DNA from: Kudoa neothunni | Taxonomy: Eukaryota > Cnidaria | DNA length: 64,000 bases | Assembly: GCA_964304625.1 (NCBI GenBank) | Contig: OZ199838.1 | Span: 4,030,001-4,094,000 of the forward strand | Reading direction: 5' to 3' | Shown: one piece after another, positions 52,144 through 61,000 of the stretch | Position numbering within the stretch: position 1 is the first letter of the stretch | How the letters are laid out: each line of letters starts with the position of its first letter | Program-made: the position numbers and the translations under genes | Notes under the pieces: model-generated | The model's input: only the letters and a program-made list of their open reading frames with translations | The model's database searches: none | Told to the model about the DNA's origin: nothing

Positions 52144-52185
52144 GGCAGTGTCTATTGGCCCGACGTCGGGCCAATAGACACTTCC
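52144..52185. mobile_element. 42-bp palindrome made only of two Mutator-type TIRs
   Basis: The 42 bases consist of the first 20 bases of the 28142 element's inverted end (GGCAGTGTCTATTGGCCCGA), two bases (CG), and the same end in reverse with one change. TAATAATTC (52135-52143) and TAATAATTT (52186-52194) flank it, a 9-bp target duplication with one change. It therefore looks like a complete insertion of an element reduced to its ends. It lies in the 3' region of Tigger element 1. Confidence 0.85.
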
Positions 52186-52802
52186 TAATAATTTATGAGA
52201 TATGATAAAAAAACAATTACAAAAGTTTTCGGTCGCTACAATAATTTAATTAAAAATCACTTAAATTAAAATCCATAACAGAATAAATTTTTATTTCATC
52301 AAAAATACGAATTTGATAAAAAAAATTCGTGCAAAAAGTATATAAGGTTTCGAACTAAATATCAATCAGTATAGAAAAAATTAAGTTTATTCACGTCAAC
52401 AATAGTATTATATGGTTTCATTTTGTATTATTAATTATTTATATTAAATTTAACAGAAAATGAGATAAATTTCAATAAAAAAACCTGGCTCATCCACTCT
52501 CTCAGTTATCAAATTCTCCCAAATGCGCATGCACCAACAAGTACGAAAAATCGATTGCCTACTGTAATATCAAAATTAGATAGGGAGAATTTTTGCATTA
52601 TAGGTTTGTGACGTACTTCCGGATTTCTGAGGAATTATATTATTCAGGGATATTAAACTCAATACGAATTCGACAAAATTTCTTAAAATGTTTTTAGGAA
52701 TAAGTTTTTAACAACTATTTATAAAACGATTCTCAGTGTCTTTGTTTTATGTCTCGTTTATCTTTTAGTGGTGTAGCCTAATAATAATACTTAAAATGAC
52801 TA

Positions 52803-55800
52803 CAGTGGATGACGGGTCATTCGTAATCCCTTTGGGACTAAGAAGTTACTAACTACACGTATTGTACGCGCAAATTGTAATTTCTGGAATCGCGCGCGCA
52901 AATAGAGAGGAAACAGTGCCGTCAACCAATTACAGTGGATGATGGGTATTACGTAATCCCTAAGGGACCGGGGGAAAAGTGCCAAATAGACCGGAATGTT
53001 GGCAATTTGGCGCCTAACGACTCGCTCACGTTCATTATAAAAACAAGTGGTTATTAATAATTCAAAATCTACTTAGAACTACTAAAATAATCTAATATTT
53101 TTGTTTGAATCGTACTTTTTTCCGATGTCTTATAAAGTCCCATTTCAAGTCAATAAAGAGAATCCCAAACATCAGAACCGCATTGTTTAAAATAGCATTT
53201 GAGGTATTCAAAACATTTTGACGCCTCTGTTGAATCTTATAGTATATTTTCAATTTCGTCTTCTTCATTTTCAGAAGATGACTCTGAAAGCATCTCCGAA
53301 TTTTCTTATTTGTCATACTGGCACACTCTGACAAAAGATTTCTCCATTATGGATTCTAGCAGATCAATGCGATCTTCTTCATCAAATGACTGTTTTGAAA
53401 TTAACTCATTCCAAGTCTGGTCAATGTTGATTAATTCTTTGGATGGATCAGGGGGAATTTCAGTACTATTATCCTCGAAAATAAAGCCAGCCTTTCTAAA
53501 ACAATTTGATATTGTCTGCGGCCTGACATTTTCCCAAGATTTCTTTATCAATTCCAAGGCATTAAAAATATCATTCGTCAAAAATATCTAAGCTATTTTT
53601 AACGTGGAAGGTACATTCTTCAATCAAATTTTTCTTATAACTCGATTTGAACAAATTGATTACGCCATGATCCATCATCCATCGGTTGGAGTGCAGAGGT
53701 TGTGTTTTTGGGGAAAAACTTCAACGTAATGTTGGAAAGACTCAATGGAGGGTGACAGCTTGCATTGTTCACGAAAAATAAAATTTTCTAATTTTTGTTT
53801 TTGAACGTTTGATTTTGTTGGATTAAATATTTAGAAAATATTTCTGTTGTCATCCAGGCATTTTTATTTTAGTAATAAGGAATCGGTTTTCGTTTTAAAT
53901 TTTTAAAACATCTTCGTTGATTATGATGACCCACAACTATTGGCTCGAGCTTTTCGCCTGTTAAGGAGGCCCCAAGTAATAGCGTTATTCGTTTTTTGGA
54001 CCGCTTAGCGCATTTGAGATTTGACTCGTTAGACGAAATATGACTTCTTCCTAAATAGAATCTATAAAATATCATTCCTTCTAGAAATCTAAAAAAATCG
54101 ACTTATCACGCAATTAAACTTTAAAAGTTGAAATATTAACATTAAAAATGAGTTAATAATGAATGATAAACATTCATCTCAATATTAGTTAACTTAGTAT
54201 AAACTAAACGGTATCAATATATAGAAACGAAAAATTTTAAGCTTTTACTTGGATGTCGTTGGTAGAATAAAGCAGTTTCATCCAAATTAAAGATTTTATA
54301 TTATTTTGTAGTTCTTCATTATAGATTCTAATTGAGATTTCCAGTCAGACACAACATCATCGCTCACGGTACTAGACTAGGATCTCCATGCAAGTTAAAT
54401 CATCTGAGATTAAATCTATGTTTAAATCCGCAAAACCATCCATAACTGACACATTTCGAATCTTTACAGAATTCTTTGCCGATTTCATCATTATCTCCCT
54501 TTTTAGAGTTTTTCTATTTTTTTAACCAAACTATTCTCATAAAAATTGATAATTTGTGATTTTTTTGCTCAAATTCCATTTAGGGTAAATATTGAAGCAA
54601 GTTTAAAATGCTTCGCATTTTGACTTTTAGCATTTCTAGGTGGTTGTTTTTAAAAAAATCTGACGATATCATGTTTCTTCTTAATAGAATACCACTTTTT
54701 ACACTTTTTATCAGCCATGTTTTACAAAACTGAAGTGTTGCACACGATTTAATATCTAACCCGGCCGAAAAAGGTGCCAAATACCCATAAACGCTAGAAA
54801 ACATATATATTTTGAAATTTTTTAACTTGAATAATATAAGTTTTAAAATGTATTTACAACCTTTTTTAAAGTTATTATCTTCTACGTTATTTTATTTCGT
54901 TAGATATTCTAAAAGTGCCAAATACCCCTCACCCACAGTATAATAATCACTTATTTTTTGGAACAATATTCAGCTATAATAGTATTTTTAAACTTTCTCA
55001 CAATTACACTATGTATTTTTCTTTCCATTTCCAAAATATATTTATTACTACTCAACTACTATATTTTAAATAATGTCTTAAATCAGATAAATGAAAGAGA
55101 GAGTAATTTTGGATGAAATAGTTTTTCTTTCTTTGTCGTCCTATTTATTAAAATTTTCGTCTTCATTATAATTACCATCAGTAATAAAATCATTAATATT
55201 GACGTTATTTTAAATGTTGTTTTCGCTACCTCCAATATCCACAATATTTAAGACTTCCTCGTCATTAATCATGTCATTTACTTCTTTAGAAAAATTTGAA
55301 CTCAAAATTTTTTTATCATCCATTTCAGTGTCTTTAGAGGAATTCGGGACATAGTTTGATTTTCTAAAACCAGCTTTATTGAAACAATTAATAATTGTCG
55401 TTCTAGTCACGGCTTCCGAAGCAGTTTTTACCAAAAAAAGAACATCCAAGATATTGGGTGATGAGGATTCTAGCTACGATTCAACTGAAGCTATATATTG
55501 TTGAATCATAAATGTTTTGTAATGTCGTTTGAATGAGTATATTATACCCTGATCCATAGGCTGAAGGAGATTAGTGATGTTTTGGGGTAAAAATACAAGT
55601 TTGATATTTGAATATTCTTGATTGGCATGACAGCTTGCATTATCTAATAGCAATAAGCAATAACATGTTTTTATTTTTTCTTTTAAAATGTTCATTTAAA
55701 CCGACCATATAACTTTTATATATTGAACTGTTCATCCAAGTTTGTCGATTATTTTTATAAGTTAATCATAATGTATTGACTCCTTTGAAGCATCTTGATC

Positions 55801-56761
55801 TTTCAGATTTCCCAATAATAAGCAGGGGTAGTTTTTCATTTGCTATTTAAGAGCCCAGAGGTATTGTTACACGTTTTTTCGACCGCTTTAATTCCTTGAG
55901 GTTGAATTCGTTTGATGTGACATAGCTTTTACCTAATATATAACAATAAATATACCTAACAACGTTGCATATACCTCGAAGTTGTTGGTATAATAAGGAT
56001 GTATTCATCAATACTGTATACATCCTCTGGATTAACGTTTTCTAGAATATTTTTAAGGTGTGGGAACGAACTTTCAATTACAATATTACTTACACTACCA
56101 GCTTCTCCATAAAATTTAATATTTTTTAAATTAAACCGCTGCTGGAAACTACGAAACTAGCCATACGTTGCGATAAGATTAAGTTTTGCTTCTGAACAAA
56201 TTTTATTTTTCTCATTGATAATTTCGACCCATGATATCTCAATGTTTTTCGAGCGCACCCAAATTATCCAATCGTAAGCTCTTCGATCAATATCTGGATT
56301 TTGTTCTTTTTCTAAGGTTTTTCTTGTTTTTGAAGCCAAGCCATCTTCAAATGTTCTGATTATGTCTTCTTTTTTGTTTAAGATACCACCGAGAGTAGAT
56401 ATTGAGCATATATTAAATTGTTTAATGGCTGTTGTTTTCGCTCCACACCTTGGCTGGACTTCAAAAAACTTTATTATATCATACTTCTCCTTTAAAGTCC
56501 CAAATCGATTCTTATTGCTGCTTTCCATTTTGCCACCAATCAAAAACAAGAATCTCAATACACCCCAAAAGTTACGAACCGCAGGTCACCCCAAATTATC
56601 CCATAAAAACAAGATTAATTAACTTAAAAATATTTGATTTATATTCTTAATGATAAAATAAATGTTTTTAATTAGTTTGAGCAATAAATAACCTATTATC
56701 TATTTATGCGTAAGTTAATTTGTTACATTTTCTCAAATTACGAACTACACGTCACCCACTA
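52803..56761 (-). mobile_element. pogo/Tigger-type element 2, interrupted by element 3
   Basis: The left end CAGTGGATGACGGGTCATTC and the right end (reverse complement TAGTGGGTGACGTGTAGTTC) are inverted. TA flanks both sides (52801-52802 and 56762-56763). Element 3 (52933-54938) splits it. Its own minus-strand transposase pieces lie at 56558-55210: a CENP-B-type start (MESSNKNRFGTLKEKYDIIK, GGILNKKEDIIRTFEDGLAS), then LLLLDNASCHANQEYSNIKL and VFLPQNITNLLQPMDQGIIY, then TTIINCFNKAGFRKSNYV. These are separated by several stops and shifts. Confidence 0.78.
52933..54938 (-). mobile_element. pogo/Tigger-type element 3, nested in element 2
   Basis: The 2006-bp element starts CAGTGGATGATGGGTATT and ends with an inverted copy (aatacccctcacccacag), flanked by TA at 52931-52932 and 54939-54940. 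Minus-strand relics include ITLLLGASLTGEKLEPIVVG (DDE_1 core) near 53960 and QTISNCFRKAGFIFEDN near 53500, with extra TIR-like gtgccaaatac motifs at both sides. It is more decayed than element 2, although it must be younger than element 2's insertion. Confidence 0.75.
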
Positions 56762-57086
56762 TATTTTCATGGTAAATAATATTCAAGTGTCATTAGTTTT
56801 GACTATTTTTAATTATTTCTATTCTCTGAGAGCGAAAGATTGGGAAGAACTAACTTTATTTAGAAAAATACTAAAAATAAATTCGGTATACAGCTTGTGA
56901 GTAGGAGTTGATGGGATTAAAAATTGTCATTATGCAAGCGTACGTGCTTTTTAGGACCATAATTTATCCCTCAAATAAACTCTGCTATAGCTAAAACAGT
57001 ACAAAACCTTAAGGCAAATATGGATTTGGCATCCAAGCCGAGGGGATAAATTTTAAAAAATGGTTGAGAACCCCCGCATTAAAGGA

Positions 57087-57588
57087 TTAAAATCCGACTA
57101 TTAACATGAACTGTCATAAAAAATAAAAACCAATTATCATCCACCTTCAGTTAAAAATCATTACCCCCACTCAAGTAATACAGTCGAGATAGGATATTGC
57201 GTGAGGTTTTGGAACCAACAAAAAACCAAGCAATCTATAAATCTCACGCAATAACGAGGCATTATGTATAAATAATAAAACTTATTTATTTTTAATGATA
57301 AAATAATAGCAATACGACAAAACTAGATTTCTTTAAAAAGAATAATGTTGAAATTTTGGAGTTGTTCTATATCCAATCTTGACTGTAAATGTTACCATGG
57401 AATCAGCTATCAGATATTCGCCTGAATGCTTTTCTTATGATAGGAATTACTTTTTGTACCGACCGAGGTGAGATAAAAATTTAACGGACAAAAATCAATT
57501 TCACATCGAAACAAAATTTCACAATTTTTTATATTTATGTAATTTTTGGAACTTTCTCGGAAACAAAATTTAACCCGGAACTCAAAGC
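57087..57588. other. Intergenic stretch with one hairpin
   Basis: An exact 11-bp inverted pair, TATTGCGTGAG (57195-57205) and CTCACGCAATA (57243-57253), could form a stem with a 37-nt loop. Nothing else was recognised. Confidence 0.4.
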
Positions 57589-57900
57589 GTGGGAAAATCA
57601 AAAATGCGGTGGTCCGCTAGTCTAAATTTTTGTGACCCTTGTATATTTAAACACGCGCAGACGCAAAACTATCATCGCATCACTAACGTTAACATCTACT
57701 TCAATGTGGTGGATATGGAGATTGCGCCAGCCGTTTTTCTTAACCGAATCGATGTAGTTCCTCTCTATTTAGATAAGAATAATTTTGTTTTTCCGAAGTG
57801 TACTATTAACTGCAGCCGGAGTGGTGACTTATTACACAGTGGATGGAGCGTACAAACGTTTGACAATATTTTGGAAGAAACACGAATATCGACCCAATAA
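57589..57900 (+). CDS. ORF of unknown function just 5' of CPSF1
   Basis: An open frame of 103 codons. The second part, from MEIAPAVFLNRIDVVPLYLD to the stop, has ordinary codon content and two Cys pairs. The stop codon lies within AATAAA, a polyadenylation-type hexamer, and CPSF1 starts 126 bases later on the same strand. It may be the last exon of a gene whose earlier exons lie upstream, possibly separated by the transposon nest. I recognise no family. Confidence 0.3.
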   Translation: MGKSKMRWSASLNFCDPCIFKHAQTQNYHRITNVNIYFNVVDMEIAPAVFLNRIDVVPLYLDKNNFVFPKCTINCSRSGDLLHSGWSVQTFDNILEETRISTQ

Positions 57901-58025
57901 AAATGATATATAACCAAATTTTATATTTTATTTATGTTACATATATTTTTTACGAGTTATAAATGTAAGAGAGTTGTTTTTTGAAATATGTCCGCTAACT
58001 TTTTGCTAATGCGCGCTCAGCTAAC

Positions 58026-61000
58026 ATGTCGGTAATACTGGACCAGATACTTGACCCACATGGGATCGATCATTGTGTGTCATGCCAACTGACAACCACC
58101 AGTGACGAACGGCACTTGGTTGTTGCTTGTGGAGGTTTGTTAAAGGTGTATGGCGTGAAATCAAATAATGAAACCAATTGTAAAATCACCGTCGTGAGTA
58201 TGGATGTGATAATTATAAAATGTATAGCTTATTGTCTTGAATTATTGGATACAATGGAGGTATATTCCACAATATGTGGTTTGGATAAGATTCGAGCTTT
58301 CGATGTTTCATCACCCAGCACAGACATTATTATTTTAACATTGAAGGAGGCCAAAGTGAAAGAATTTCTATGTTTTAGATGTTGTCTACTTTCTACAAAA
58401 ATTTAGATTTATCTCCTAAAACTGCATCCAAGTTATGCCACCGACTCTATAGGGCGTCTAGTGATCATAGATTCGCTATATTTAGAGAAAGATGCTCTCA
58501 AAGTCATCGATAATGTTTCAAATAATAAAAATATCTATATCAAATTAAATAGGCTCACTATGGAGATGTGTATTATAGACCGTTGTTGGCGGTCGATGTG
58601 GAACAGAAGTGTTTTCTAGTGAGTTTTTATGAGAGTAATTTGTGCGTGGTGGCGCCCTCATCACAATCCCCTTCTTTATTTGAAACCGAAAGTGAAGACC
58701 ATGTTAATAATTCAATAGCATCGTATGGCGATAGTGGTTTCAGTTGGAATAGTTGTTTGAGTTGATTTATAGAGGTTTCACTGGTGTGGACAAATTTGTG
58801 ATACGATTAGCCGACAAAAGATTCAGTGTGAGATTTATTAAAGATATGGTGTTTTTGGATGGTGGTCTCAATCCAACTGTGGCTATCCTGTACGAGTATA
58901 TTGGTACGAATGTCGCGTAATTTTTTCACACCCAATTTTTGATGATCTATCAATTGAAATGGTGTAGACGTGTGCCTGTTTGTGTTGACACGTGTCAAGT
59001 GGCAATTTTATCGATTGATCTTCAAAGTCATGATGCATATGTGTTGTGGACATTCAGCAATCTACCGTATGATTCGTTCAAGATAGTTGCTCACAAAAAA
59101 AGTCTTCCCTCCTTCAATAATTGCCGTATTTGTGATGGTTGGGATTTTAGATGAGTTGGTTGTGTTTGCTGTGAATTCGCTTGTCTATCTAAACTACGAC
59201 AAACCTCCCTATGTACTTGGTCTCAACGATCTTTCAGTCCGCACCACCAATCTTCCAATGAATACCTATAGCAACGATATATTTGACTTGGAAGACGCGA
59301 TTGTTGCTCGTGTTGACGACGCCAACAAAATTCTATTCTCCACATCAGACAATCGAATCTACTTGATGGATTTTATTTTGGATGAATTTCGCAATTTTTC
59401 CAAATTCCACATTCATCCAATGAACTTATGCATGCCGGTGTCTTGCGTATTTTATTTTGTATCGAACGACAAATGTCGTTATTGTTGAGGGGAGCTATTG
59501 GCATGGTAAAATTCCCCCGAGTATAAGTGTGTAAGTACAACGGTCGTTGTCAAGTGGGTTTGCTTTCTTTAAATTCGATATACGATATGCGGATTCTTTT
59601 GAAAGTTCGTTAAATATATTAAAATTGATCATTTAATAAAATATTCTTAAATATAAGTGTTCGTTATTTATATTTTGAGTGAAAATTCGATGTAACAAAT
59701 TTATAACCTAACAAGTTGTTATATTGAATGGTGTGTAAGTTTCTATTATAATTTCAAGTATTTTATATCTGTAAATAGAATTATGAAATATGATAATAAA
59801 ATTTGGTTTGTCCAATGTTCAGTTAACGTTTAAATGAATATGAGCAAAAATTTTCTCCCTGGCATTCTATTTTGAATATTGCTTTAAAATAGTTTTTAAA
59901 TGTTTTGGTGATTTTTATCTATTTAATAACAAATTAAAAATAATCTAGGTGAATTAAATAACTAGTGCACTCGTTCAAAAATTGGAAATAGTGCAATTTT
60001 AAACAATGTAATGTATTTTTTTGGCATAATCGTAATGTAATCCATAAAAAAAATTTTATTGGGATATATTTTGTCCTAGTTTAAGAATATTTATATATAT
60101 TTTTTAAAGTTGGGGAATTAATTTGAAAAATTTATACAACAAATATTGTTGGGTATTATTTAATAAATATTTATTTATAAATTATAATAATGTAATGTCT
60201 AATTCGAGAAAAACGATGTATTAAACTCAATCTGTTATAAAAAAGATTAAACGTTTCAGATTTTAATATTTTTGGGTATGGAATAATTTTTGATATGAGA
60301 AGTTGATAGAGTATTTCAACATCAAATTGTAAGTGAGGCGGACCAACTTGAAATCGACACATAAGTAGAATAAAATATCTCTCATCCAACTTGATTGAGA
60401 TTAAAAATTTCAACTATTTTGATGATGATCTATCAAAAAAACTTTTCTTTGATTTAAACAATACCACCAAAGCAGCCAATATATAATTTCGTCATGGTAG
60501 AGTATATGATCACAAAACCTTATATGTAATACAATTAGTTAAACACTAGTATCTAGAACATTTGTATCATCCTTTTAATAAATTATTTAATTTACAACCA
60601 TGTAGAGAACAAAGTCAAAAGGATAATTTTGTCGTTTGGTTTCGCATTAGTAAATCTTAAAATGGCGCCCAAATCACTGGAATTGTCCCAACAACATAAA
60701 ATACGCTGATTGGATGTGTTTTAGATACCATAAAATCTCTAATTTGGTGGAAATTTGTGGCCTAAGTCTGCGCATGCGCCACATGCAATTGGATATTTGT
60801 ATACTGTATTAAAATTAGCGCACATACACAAAAAAATTGATCGATGTAAGCATATTGGTTACATTAAGTCATTGTTTACAAATCAGATACAAAATAAATT
60901 TACAATGAATTTTAAAGACAACGTAAAATTTTTACGTGGTTGTGATACATGCGAATAATGTTTTTGTATAGTTTTCATTTTCCCCTGTAATTTTATAATT

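Larger units (their letters stand above)
50364..52564 (+). mobile_element. pogo/Tigger-type element 1
   Basis: The 2201-bp element starts CAGTAGGCAATTGATTTTTC and ends with its inverted copy (gaaaaatcgattgcctactg). TA dinucleotides flank it at 50362-50363 and 52565-52566, as expected for pogo. It contains a plus-strand transposase relic and, in its 3' region, the 42-bp palindrome at 52144. Confidence 0.88.
50302..57086. mobile_element. TTAA-flanked element carrying three nested pogo/Tigger copies
   Basis: TTAA lies at 50298-50301 and 57087-57090. Just inside, CCCTCTAATGGTGGGGTTCT and the reverse complement of the right end, TCCTTTAATGCGGGGGTTCT, are inverted repeats that continue with CAACC. 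After removal of the inner insertions only about 625 bp belong to this outer element (50302-50363, 52565-52802 and 56762-57086), and they carry no gene. The right part recurs at 24660-24890. The TTAA target and CC(C/T)T start suggest a piggyBac-type MITE. Confidence 0.7.

Noticed and set aside
53199-53591. 130-codon plus-strand ORF
   Set aside because: It is the antisense of the Tigger element 3 transposase relic.
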